A stretch of DNA of 12,903 nt from contig JAOTWH010000049.1 in NCBI GenBank assembly GCA_029863035.1, positions 1 through 12,903 on the forward strand, written 5' to 3'. Source of the stretch: Acidimicrobiia bacterium. Its GTDB lineage: Bacteria > Actinomycetota > Acidimicrobiia > UBA5794 > JAOTWH01. Under the pieces are notes generated by a model that was not told the origin of the DNA, searched no databases, and saw nothing but the letters and a program-made list of their open reading frames with translations. This document shows, piece after piece, positions 1 to 7,700 of the stretch (positions are counted from its first letter, which is position 1; every line of letters starts with the position of its first letter). The position numbers and the translations under genes are program-made.

Positions 1-184
1 CGATGAGGCCCGCCGCGTGCCACGTGCTGCCAGAAGTCAGCTGATCGCGTTCCAGCACAACCACGTCGGTCCAGCCCTGGTGTGCCAGGTGATAGGCCAC
101 GCTGGCACCAATGACCCCGCCGCCGACGACAACGACACGGGCACGCCTGGGGATGACCGGTTGGGATGGGGTCGTGTTGATCAG
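1..184 (-). CDS. FAD-dependent oxidoreductase, sarcosine/dimethylglycine dehydrogenase-like (N-terminus only)
   Basis: Only the first ~61 residues lie in the window; the gene continues beyond base 1. Translation gives a Rossmann dinucleotide-binding strand and loop ([18 protein letters not shown]), then VVVLERDQL, then [10 protein letters not shown]. That combination is typical of the DAO-fold family of sarcosine and dimethylglycine dehydrogenases. In the mammalian enzymes the His of the WHAAGL motif carries covalent FAD; that is family knowledge. The family oxidatively demethylates methylated glycines and often has a C-terminal GcvT-like folate domain, which cannot be seen here. It lies just downstream of tdh on the same strand and is probably co-transcribed. 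The start is uncertain. The frame has no ATG, GTG or TTG between the tdh stop (209-211) and the Rossmann fold. The best candidate is CTG at 182-184 behind a GGGG run at 187-191 or so. The exact substrate cannot be assigned. Confidence 0.85.
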   Translation of the reverse strand, partial: MINTTPSQPVIPRRARVVVVGGGVIGASVAYHLAHQGWTDVVVLERDQLTSGSTWHAAGLI

Positions 185-208
185 TTGCCCCGGTGGTAAA
201 ACTGCAAC

Positions 209-1237
209 TCAGCTCCAGTCCAGCAGCACCTTGCCGCTTTCGCCCGACGCTGCCGCCTCGAACGCCTCCTGGTAGCTGTCGGCGGGGAACTCGTGGGTGA
301 TGATCCCCGAGATGTCGAGGCCGGTCTCCAACATGGCGATCATCTTGTACCAGGTCTCGAACAGCCTGCGGCCGTAGACACCCTTGAGGGTCAATCCTTT
401 GAAGATGATCTCGTTCCAGTCGATCGGATTGCGTTCTTTGCTCGGAATGCCAAGCAGTGCAACGTTGCCTCCGTTGTTCATCGAGTCGAGCATCTGCTGC
501 AAGGCCGCGCCAACCCCCGACATCTCCATGCCAACGTCGAACCCCTCCGTCATGCCGAGGTCGTCCATCACCTCGGATAGCTCGGTCTTGGTGACGTCGA
601 CGGCTCGATCCGCTCCCATCTTGGCCACGATGTCGAGCCGGTAGCGGTTCACGTCGGTTGCCACGACATAACGGGCGCCAACGTGTCGGGCGATAGCGAC
701 GGCCATCATGCCGATGGGTCCAGTGCCGGTTACCAGGACGTCCTCGCCCACCAGGTCGAACGCCAAAGAGGTGTGGGTTGCGTTGCCCAGAGGATCGAGC
801 AGGCTTGCCACCGAATCTTCGATGTCGTCCGGCACCGGGTAGGCGTTGAATGCGGGGATTGCGATGTATTCGGCGAAGGCTCCTGGCCGATCGATGCCCA
901 CCCCGATGGTGTTGCGACAGAAGTGCCTGCGGCCGGCCCGGCAGTTGCGACACACACCACAGGTGATGTGGCCTTCTCCTGCCACGCGCTGGCCCGGTTC
1001 GATGCGCTCAACTTCCGACCCGATCTCCACCACCGTTCCCACGAACTCGTGGCCTATCGCCATGCCAAGCTCGATTGTGCGCTGCGCCCACGAATCCCAG
1101 TTGAGGATGTGCAGATCGGTCCCACAGATGGATGTCTTGGAGACGCGGACCAAGACGTCGTTGTGACCAACCACCGGTTGGTCGATCTGCTCCATCCAGA
1201 TGCCCGGCTCGGGCCTCGATTTGGCCAGCGCCCTCAT
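209..1237 (-). CDS. tdh: L-threonine 3-dehydrogenase
   Basis: This zinc-dependent medium-chain dehydrogenase oxidises L-threonine to 2-amino-3-ketobutyrate with NAD+ in the cytoplasm. The 342-residue product matches the usual length (E. coli Tdh, 341) and aligns over its whole length from memory. Visible landmarks are the catalytic-zinc Cys38 in KTSICGTD, His63-Glu64 in GHE, and the structural-zinc cysteines 93, 96, 99 and 107 in [16 protein letters not shown]. The NAD-binding GTGPIG is at 171-176. Tdh hallmarks such as [31 protein letters not shown] and [14 protein letters not shown] separate it from generic alcohol dehydrogenases. The ATG overlaps the kbl stop as ATGA, implying translational coupling, so both steps of the pathway are made together. 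The ketobutyrate intermediate decarboxylates spontaneously, so coupling to Kbl makes sense. No oddities were seen. Confidence 0.97.
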   Translation of the reverse strand: MRALAKSRPEPGIWMEQIDQPVVGHNDVLVRVSKTSICGTDLHILNWDSWAQRTIELGMAIGHEFVGTVVEIGSEVERIEPGQRVAGEGHITCGVCRNCRAGRRHFCRNTIGVGIDRPGAFAEYIAIPAFNAYPVPDDIEDSVASLLDPLGNATHTSLAFDLVGEDVLVTGTGPIGMMAVAIARHVGARYVVATDVNRYRLDIVAKMGADRAVDVTKTELSEVMDDLGMTEGFDVGMEMSGVGAALQQMLDSMNNGGNVALLGIPSKERNPIDWNEIIFKGLTLKGVYGRRLFETWYKMIAMLETGLDISGIITHEFPADSYQEAFEAAASGESGKVLLDWS

Positions 1238-2427
1238 GAGCCCACCACGCCGAGTTCGGTGCCCACCCTGGTGAACGCAGCGATCGCTTGGTCGAGGTGA
1301 TCCGTGGTGTGAGCTGCCGACATCTGGGTGCGAATCCGTGCCTGGCCTTCGGGGACCACCGGGAACGAGAAGCCGACAACGTAGATGCCTTCGTCGAGAA
1401 GGCGATCCGCCAGCTCGGTGGCTAGGTGGGCATCTCCCAACATGACCGGGATGATGGGGTGATCGGCTCCAGCGAGGGTGAACCCAGCGTTGCTCATCCC
1501 GGCCCTGAAGTAGGCGGAGTTGTCTCGCAGGCGCACGCGCAGCTCGTCGCTTTCACGCAGCATCTTGAGTACCGACAACGATGTGGCGGCGATCACAGGC
1601 GCCAGCGAGTTGGAGAAGAGGTACGGTCGCGAGCGTTGGCGCAGCCAGCCGATGATCTCCTTGCGGCCCGATGTGTAGCCGCCCGACGCTCCGCCCAGAG
1701 CCTTGCCGAGTGTGCCGGTCACGATGTCGACCCGGTCGCGCACTCCCCAGTGCTCGGGCGTGCCGCCGCCGCTGTCGCCTACGAAGCCAACAGCGTGGGA
1801 GTCATCAACCATTACCAGAGCGTCGAACTCGTCGGCCAGAGTACAGATGCCTTCAAGGTTGGCGATGATCCCATCCATCGAGAACACGCCGTCGGTGGCG
1901 ATGAGCCGGAAGCGAGCATCCTGTGCTGCCTCAAGCTGGCGGCGCAAGTCACCCATGTCATTGTTGGCGTAGCGGAACCGTTTCGCCTTGCATAGGCGAA
2001 CCCCATCGATGATCGACGCGTGGTTGAGGGAGTCGGAGATGATGGCGTCCTCTTCCCCCAGGATCGTCTCGAACAATCCGGTGTTGGCGTCGAAACAAGA
2101 CGAATACAGGATGGAATCCTCGGTACCGAGGAACTCGCTCAGCTCCCGCTCGAGAGCGGTATGAACCGTCTGGGTGCCACAGATGAACCGAACCGACGAC
2201 ATGCCGTACCCGTACTTATGAACGGCGTCGTCTGCTGCCTCGACCAGCGAGGGATGGTTGGACAACCCCAGGTAATTGTTGGCACACAGGTTCACCACGT
2301 GGCGGCCGTCATCGAGCGTGATGACTGCGTCCTGGGGCGAGGCGATGGTGCGCTCTTGTTTGAACATGCCCTGATCGCGCAGGCCAGCCGTTTCGGTGGC
2401 CAGGTGCTGGAGGAAGCCGGTGTCCAT
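1234..2427 (-). CDS. kbl: 2-amino-3-ketobutyrate CoA ligase (glycine C-acetyltransferase)
   Basis: This pyridoxal-phosphate enzyme of the alpha-oxoamine synthase family cleaves 2-amino-3-ketobutyrate with CoA into glycine and acetyl-CoA, the second step of threonine catabolism. The 397-residue product is full length (E. coli Kbl, 398). Visible motifs include [10 protein letters not shown] (46-55), the SVRFICGTQ segment (78-86), [10 protein letters not shown] with His136, [10 protein letters not shown] (177-186), [13 protein letters not shown] (205-217), and the PLP-lysine motif [14 protein letters not shown] with Lys242. The C-terminal [11 protein letters not shown] is also typical. Related 8-amino-7-oxononanoate synthase (BioF) is less likely, given Kbl-specific motifs and the adjacent tdh. 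The ATG at 2427 aligns with known N-termini, although no strong Shine-Dalgarno precedes it. It is the first gene of a minus-strand operon and diverges from the response-regulator gene across ~117 bases. Confidence 0.97.
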   Translation of the reverse strand: MDTGFLQHLATETAGLRDQGMFKQERTIASPQDAVITLDDGRHVVNLCANNYLGLSNHPSLVEAADDAVHKYGYGMSSVRFICGTQTVHTALERELSEFLGTEDSILYSSCFDANTGLFETILGEEDAIISDSLNHASIIDGVRLCKAKRFRYANNDMGDLRRQLEAAQDARFRLIATDGVFSMDGIIANLEGICTLADEFDALVMVDDSHAVGFVGDSGGGTPEHWGVRDRVDIVTGTLGKALGGASGGYTSGRKEIIGWLRQRSRPYLFSNSLAPVIAATSLSVLKMLRESDELRVRLRDNSAYFRAGMSNAGFTLAGADHPIIPVMLGDAHLATELADRLLDEGIYVVGFSFPVVPEGQARIRTQMSAAHTTDHLDQAIAAFTRVGTELGVVGS

Positions 2428-2544
2428 TGCTCGGAATCTATCGGCATCTTGTGTCCATGATCCGCCACTCGGCGAACACCCATCGCAGAAAGGTTCAGTC
2501 CGATCGCCTAATTGCCGACAAGTAACTGTGAACCAGGAAGGTGT
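2428..2544. other. Divergent intergenic region between kbl and the receiver gene
   Basis: These 117 bases must hold the 5' ends, and probably promoters, for the minus-strand threonine operon and the plus-strand two-component genes. By eye there is no convincing -35/-10 pair, no clear operator palindrome and no recognisable glycine or other riboswitch fold. The only definite signal is the ribosome binding site next to the receiver gene. Confidence 0.5.
2535..2541 (+). promoter_or_regulatory. Ribosome binding site deciding the receiver start
   Basis: AGGAAGG lies just upstream of the ATG at 2545; the AGGA core is six bases from the start. This favours ATG 2545 over the in-frame TTG at 2512. 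The 11 residues that TTG would add precede the usual receiver N-terminus and have no family similarity. Confidence 0.75.
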
Positions 2545-2946
2545 ATGACCGCAACTGCTTCCAGGCCCATTGTCTTGGTCATCGAAGATGAACCACTGAT
2601 AGTGCGCGTCATCGAAGAATCCGTGTCAGATCTGCCAATCGAGATGTTGTCGGCCGCCGACGGGATCTCGGGGTTAAGAATGGTCAAGGAGCACATGCCG
2701 GCGCTAGTACTGCTCGACCTGGCGCTTCCGGGCATTGACGGTTGGGAGATCCTGGCCGACATCCGAAACACGCCGGAAACGGAGTCAATGCCGGTGGTGA
2801 TCGTCACCGCCCATGGGGACACTGTGCTGGAAGCCGAGTCCAGGACACGAGGCGCCAACGGCTTCGTTTCCAAGCCATTCCGGCCCAGCGATCTTCGCGA
2901 GATCATCTACCGCTACCTGCCTACCGATATGGCCGAGGCCGTCTGA
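2545..2946 (+). CDS. Stand-alone CheY-like response regulator receiver
   Basis: The 133-residue product is a single receiver (REC) domain with no DNA-binding or enzymatic output domain. It shows the acidic pair Glu14-Asp15 in VLVIEDEPL, the phospho-acceptor Asp58 in [13 protein letters not shown], the switch Thr88 in VIVTAHGD, and the invariant Lys110 in VSKPFRP. It should therefore take a phosphoryl group from a histidine kinase, and the kinase gene lies 124 bases downstream on the same strand. Being output-less, it may act by protein-protein contact, as CheY or Spo0F do, or as a relay. Its target cannot be read from the window. The start is ATG 2545, supported by AGGAAGG immediately upstream. 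The last ~10 residues (LPTDMAEAV) form a short tail. Confidence 0.93.
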   Translation: MTATASRPIVLVIEDEPLIVRVIEESVSDLPIEMLSAADGISGLRMVKEHMPALVLLDLALPGIDGWEILADIRNTPETESMPVVIVTAHGDTVLEAESRTRGANGFVSKPFRPSDLREIIYRYLPTDMAEAV

Positions 2947-3061
2947 CGCCTAATCAGCTCGGACACGTACGGACGCCAAGCCCCCTAAGCGGCTCCAGGC
3001 ATCGCCCCAATCATCCGATGAGTTTCGAAAGAGGGTGTTTCGCCGCCCTGCGTCCATTTGT

Positions 3062-3065
3062 GGAG
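3062..3065 (+). promoter_or_regulatory. Ribosome binding site favouring the GTG 3071 start of the kinase
   Basis: GGAG sits five bases before GTG 3071, a good Shine-Dalgarno distance. The alternative in-frame GTG at 3035 has only a purine run directly abutting the start codon. Choosing 3071 removes 12 N-terminal residues that carry no domain. Confidence 0.55.
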
Positions 3066-3070
3066 TGAGC

Positions 3071-4465
3071 GTGTTCAGAAAACACGACATCAACACATCG
3101 CCCGCCCCCCGTAAGGGGAGAGGCAGGTTCGAAAGCAGCCTCGGTCTTACGGTGATAGTGGGCATCTCCTTGGCGCTGGTCTTGGCGCTCGTCTTCTCTG
3201 TGGCTTATGGGACCCGGCGCATCACCCTCGACGCCGGGGCGCTGCACGATGCCGACGAGACGCTGCGCTCGGCCACGGTGGCTCGAGCACAATTGGCGCT
3301 TGCCGTGCATATGGCGAGTGTGGATCGAGAATTCGGAACCAGCTCCGCTGCGGCGCGAGAGGTCTCCATGTCCGAAGCCGCAACGGCGCTCGGTGACCTT
3401 GAAACTGGCATTGCAGCTCTGTCAGATGATGCCGAGAGAGAGTTGCCGGAGGAGCTGCTTGCGGCTTCGGCAGCATTCGATGGGTTGGGCAGACAGCTTC
3501 TTGACCTCCTGGAGTCAGGAGACTCCGAGGCGGCACAACACTTCGGCGCTACCGCTCTAGCTGTGACGTTCGACGAATTGGCAGCTCAAGTGGTAGGCGT
3601 ACGCGACCAGCTGCGTGGAGAGCTGGATAACTCAGATCAAGTCTTGGGCCGCATCGGAAACTTGGCGCGCTTCCTGGTGGCTTTCCTGATCCCTGGAGCA
3701 GTGATGCTTGTGTACCGAGTGCTCATGCGTCGCCAACAGCGTCAGATTGACCTCGAGTCGAAACTGGAGACCGAACAGGAACTCAGTTCATCGCGCAAGA
3801 CCTTCATTGCCAACGCATCTCACGAGTTGCGCACACCCCTTACCTCGATCATGGGAATAGGTCTGATCCTGGCCGAAAAGGAGGCCATTCGGGATGACCC
3901 TGCGACGGCCGAACTGGTGGACATCGTCGTCGGCGAATCGGAGGACTTGGCCCGGATGGTCGAGGACCTGCTCACCATGGCACGCCTCGATGCCGGGGCG
4001 CTGCACTACGCGTTCGACGACGTCTTGATCAGCCGGGAGGCGGAGGATTCTGCCGGCACGCTTGCGAGGACCGGCCTCGATGTGAAGGTGGATTGCTTGC
4101 CAGCCCTTGTCAGAGCCGATCCGGGGCGGTTGCGACAGGTAATCCGCAACCTCTTGTCGAACGCTCGCAAGTACGGAGGTGACAACATCCGTATCGAGGG
4201 TCGGGTCGAAGGCAACACCTACCGGTGCGCCGTCGTCGACGACGGGGACGGGATTCTGGAAGAGCTGGTGCCGCGGCTGTTCGAGAGGTTCATACATAGA
4301 GGCCAGCAAAGCGGGACCAAAGACAGCGTCGGCCTCGGGTTGTCGATCGTGCAAGCCCTGGTGCGCGGCATGGGTGGCGACATCGAGTATCAGCGAATCG
4401 ATGGCGAGACCCATTTCGCTGTGCGACTACCACTATCCGATGAAGGCGCTGTCGAGCATCGCTGA
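3071..4465 (+). CDS. Membrane sensor histidine kinase (HisKA-HATPase_c)
   Basis: The product is 464 residues from GTG 3071. A basic N-terminus is followed by transmembrane segment 1 (about 24-46, LTVIVGISLALVLALVFSV). Next is an extracytoplasmic region of ~150 residues rich in Ala, Glu and Leu, probably a helical bundle of 4HB or CHASE3 type, which I cannot assign. Transmembrane segment 2 is at about 198-218 (ARFLVAFLIPGAVMLVYRVL), then a short linker without an obvious HAMP domain. The HisKA H-box SHELRTPLTS carries the phospho-acceptor His251. The ATPase domain shows the N-box RNLLSNARK (359-367), G1 VDDGDGI (about 389-395) and G2 GLGLSIV (421-427). It autophosphorylates in response to an unknown signal and most likely phosphorylates the receiver encoded upstream. 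An earlier GTG at 3035 would add 12 residues. Confidence 0.95.
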   Translation: MFRKHDINTSPAPRKGRGRFESSLGLTVIVGISLALVLALVFSVAYGTRRITLDAGALHDADETLRSATVARAQLALAVHMASVDREFGTSSAAAREVSMSEAATALGDLETGIAALSDDAERELPEELLAASAAFDGLGRQLLDLLESGDSEAAQHFGATALAVTFDELAAQVVGVRDQLRGELDNSDQVLGRIGNLARFLVAFLIPGAVMLVYRVLMRRQQRQIDLESKLETEQELSSSRKTFIANASHELRTPLTSIMGIGLILAEKEAIRDDPATAELVDIVVGESEDLARMVEDLLTMARLDAGALHYAFDDVLISREAEDSAGTLARTGLDVKVDCLPALVRADPGRLRQVIRNLLSNARKYGGDNIRIEGRVEGNTYRCAVVDDGDGILEELVPRLFERFIHRGQQSGTKDSVGLGLSIVQALVRGMGGDIEYQRIDGETHFAVRLPLSDEGAVEHR

Positions 4466-4650
4466 GCTCCCGTTGGGTCCTAAGCGGGCCTTGCCGTTCG
4501 CCTAGGAGATAACAGCAGGGGACTAGTCACTTTGGGCACGTCCGATCTGATTCCTAACTGGCCACTCTGTGCTGCCGATGTTCTTAGTAGCCCGTAATCA
4601 CTAGTTCGACGTGCCGTGGCTGCTGTAACCGCTTTCGGAGACACAACCTG
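4466..4650. other. Leader region between the kinase gene and the giant surface-protein gene
   Basis: These 185 bases hold no gene. In-frame stops (TAG TAG, 4585-4590) close the frame upstream of ATG 4651, and no other usual start lies between. There is an 8-base inverted repeat (GGCACGTC at 4535-4542, GACGTGCC at 4608-4615), and ACTAGT occurs twice (4522-4527 and 4600-4605). Pairing both at once would form a crossed, pseudoknot-like structure, but matches this short are expected by chance in such a length. GGAG at 4637-4640, ten bases from the ATG, is the likely ribosome binding site. I see no clear terminator hairpin with a T-run after the kinase gene and no confident promoter. Confidence 0.5.
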
Positions 4651-4758
4651 ATGTCCGCTGCCAATATCACGCCCCTGCGCAGGCTCGCCCACCTGGCGGC
4701 GGCGTTTGTGGTCGCCCTGAGTGCGGTGACGCTCGTCGGTCAAGGCAGGGCCTCTGCT
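4651..4758 (+). other. Signal peptide of the giant protein
   Basis: Residues 1-36 show an n-region with two arginines (TPLRRLAH), a hydrophobic core LAAAFVVALSAVTLVG, and an AXA-type cleavage site A34-S35-A36 before A37. This looks like a Sec signal. The RR pair is not followed by the usual Tat consensus. Confidence 0.85.
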
Positions 4759-7700
4759 GCGGCTCCGGCCTTCCGATCGGCCACCACGGCATCTGGAGGC
4801 GGGACGGGCTTCACGGTCTCTCCGCCGGCAGGCGTCGTCGCCGGAGACGTGTTGATCGCCGCCATTTCCTTCAGGAGTCCGGGGGCCGGTCTTGCCGTGA
4901 CCACCTTGCCCGACGACTGGGTCCCCATCCGAGAAGACATCGGCCCTCTCGAAATCTGGCAGGGCCTCTTCTACAAGGTCGCTACTGCGGCGGAGCCGGC
5001 CTCCTACACCTGGGTCTTCAACCAGTCCAGCGACAAGGCGGGCGCCGTCGCCGCCTACAGCGGCGTCGATACCGCCACCCCCGTCAACGCCGATGGTGGC
5101 CAGTACAACTCCGGCAACACCCCCACCGCCCCGTCGATCACGACGACTGTCAACGACACGACGCTGGTAGCCGTCTTCAGCGTGCACAACGGAACGTCAC
5201 TCACTCCGCCGACTGGAATGACGGAGCGCTGGGATCGAGCCGCGACGACGAGCAGCGAAGGGTCTGATGAGGCCTTCACCGGTGTTGGCATTACTGGTGA
5301 CAGAACCTCACTGCAGTCTGAGGGCAAGACGGTCGGCCAGCTCATCGCGCTGACACCGAACACGGACCCCACACTTGTCGTCAACTCAACTCGTGACCTA
5401 GTCGACCCGACTCCGGCCGACGGCATTTGCGACACCGGCTTCACCAACTCGGGCGGTGTCGATGCCGAGTGCACGCTGCGGGCGGCTATCCAAACGGCCA
5501 ACGCGGCGCCGGGACCCGACACAATCAACTTCTCGATGCCCGTAACCGAGCTCGGCCATCTCGGCGGCGTGTGGACGGTTACCCCCACCGGCTCGGCGCT
5601 GCCACCGCTCTCGACCACCATCACCATCGACGGCACGACCCAGACAGGCTGGGCCACTACGCCGGTGGTGGCCGTTGATGGAAACTCCATCGCCGGGACT
5701 GACGGTTTCTCCATCACGGGCGACAACGTCGAAATCCGGAGCCTGGCCATTGGCCGATTCGACCTGAACGCGATCTATGTTGCGGCCAGCGCTGCAGGGA
5801 CGCTCATTGCCGGGAACCATCTAGGGACCGACGCCTCCGGCCTCCTCGACTGGGGCAACTTCCGTGGCATCGACCTCAGCAGCGGTTCCGGTCCGACGAC
5901 CGTCGGCGGAACAGAGGTTGAGGATCGCAATGTGATCTCCGGCAACAACGACGATGGTGTCGTCATCTGGCAATCCAATGGCAACAGGATCATCGGCAAC
6001 TTCTTCGGCACCGACGTCACAGGCAACGCCCCCTTGCCCAACGATGCGGACGGCATCGCACTCGGCGGGACCAGCAGCAGCAACATCATCGGCGAGCCGG
6101 GGTCCGGCAACGTGCTGTCTGGCAATGTGAATGATGGCCTCGAGCTCGACAACAACCTCACGCTCAATGTGATCCAGGCCAACATCATCGGGCTCGGCGT
6201 CGATGGGGACACGCTGGTTCCGAACCTGCGACACGGCGTCGTTCTCTACGACGGGGTCAACAACACCGCACTCGGCGGCTCCAACCCCGGTGACGGCAAC
6301 ATCATCTCCGGAAATGGTGTGTCCGGCGTCGTCGTCGACGGCAACGGCGGTGCCGGGACCACGGCCAACTTGATCAGAGGCAACTACATCGGCACAAATT
6401 CCGCCGGCACCCTCGACCGCCCTAACGGCAGTCACGGCGTTCACCTATTCGACGGGGCCAACACCAACACCGTCGGCGGTATCGGGATCGACGACGGCAA
6501 TGTCATTTCGGGCAATGGGCTCAACGGCGTCTACATCGAGGACGCCGGCACCGACTCCAACAAGGTCGAGGGCAACCTCATCGGGACCAACGCGTTGGGA
6601 ACCGCTGCAGTCGCCAACGGCCGGGCTGCCGTCTACATCCGAGGCGGAGCCGCGCTGACCAAGGTCGGCAGCGCGGTCCCAGGTGCCCGCAATGTCCTCT
6701 CGGGCAACGTCACTGATGGCGTCTATCTCCAGGACCCCGGAACCGACGGCACAGTCATCGCCGGCAACTTCATCGGCACCAACGCCGCCGGTGACGCGCC
6801 GATCCCCAACGGAGACCGCGGAGTGCAGATCGAGTCAGGTGCCACCAACACCACCGTCGGAGGTCTGGCGGTCGGAGCTGGCAACGTCATCTCCGGCAAT
6901 ACCGGCGATGGCGTCATCATCGCCGACTGGTTGGGGTTGGGCACTACCGGGACCATCGTTCAGGGCAACTTCATTGGCGTCGCCGCGGACGGCACCTCTC
7001 CATTGGGCAACGGGGCCGTCGGCGTTCATATCGACCCGGTGAGCACGAACACCATTGGCGGCTCCGCCCCGACGGCCGGCAACGTCATCGCCTACAACGC
7101 CTTCGATGGCATCACCCTCGAGGTGGCGACCGGCACCGAGAACTCGATCCTGCGCAACTCGATCTACGCCAACGGTGCCCATGGAATAGACATCGAGAAC
7201 AACGGCGTGACGGAGAACGATCCCGGGGACGGGGACGGCGGTGCCAACCTCAAGCTCAACTTCCCCGACATCACCTCGGCCTCCGAGATAGGCGGGACCA
7301 TCACGGTCGACTTCGACCTCGATGTGGATCCTGCCGGCAACTACCGCGTCGAGTTCTTCACCAACCCTTCGGGGGCAGACGGATCGGGCAACGGCGAGGG
7401 TGAGGTCTTCGCCTCGTCAGTGGTGGTTCCGCACCTCGGCCTCGGCGTACAGCCTTACTCACACAGCTTCGCAGGATCCGCCGGAGACGTGCTGACGGCG
7501 ACCGCGACGCGCGACTTCGGCGGCACCTACGGCAACACTTCCGAGTTCTCGGACGCGTTCACCGCGGTCCTCGGCGCCTACGTCGTCAACTCGACCCGCG
7601 ACCTCGTTGACCCGACGCCGGGTGATGGAGTCTGCGACACCGGCTTCACCAACTCGACGGGCATCGACACGGAGTGCACGCTGCGGGCGGCCATTCAGTC

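Larger units (their letters stand above)
5377..7560 (+). repeat. Duplicated module, copy A (leader, beta-helix, closing domain)
   Basis: Residues 243-970. It opens with VVNSTRDLVDPTP, has Cys at 5428 and 5470, and CTLRAAIQTAN, a variant of the CSLREA signature. A linker region follows, then seven beta-helix units (5929-7100) and a closing beta domain (7183-7560) with YRVEFFTN and HSFAGSAGDVLTATAT. The same order recurs in copy B, offset by 2,205 bases at the leader. Confidence 0.9.

Noticed and set aside
683..1300. Plus-strand open frame of 205 codons over tdh
   Set aside because: It is antisense to a fully conserved tdh and shows no protein family features.
2428..2544. Glycine riboswitch ahead of kbl
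   Set aside because: The 117-base gap shows no recognisable conserved core of that riboswitch on the minus strand and is short for a tandem aptamer.
3788..4414. Minus-strand open frame of 208 codons over the kinase catalytic core
   Set aside because: It is a shadow of the HisKA/ATPase coding sequence, whose motifs are all intact on the plus strand.
4466..4510. Rho-independent terminator after the kinase gene
   Set aside because: Only very short stems can be drawn (for example CCC/GGG), with no following T-run.
4480..6444. Several minus-strand open frames of 130-235 codons opposite the start of the giant gene
   Set aside because: Their translations are low-complexity, rich in Gly, Asp, Arg or Ser/Pro, with no domain and no ribosome binding site. 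They are shadows of the plus-strand gene in G+C-rich DNA.
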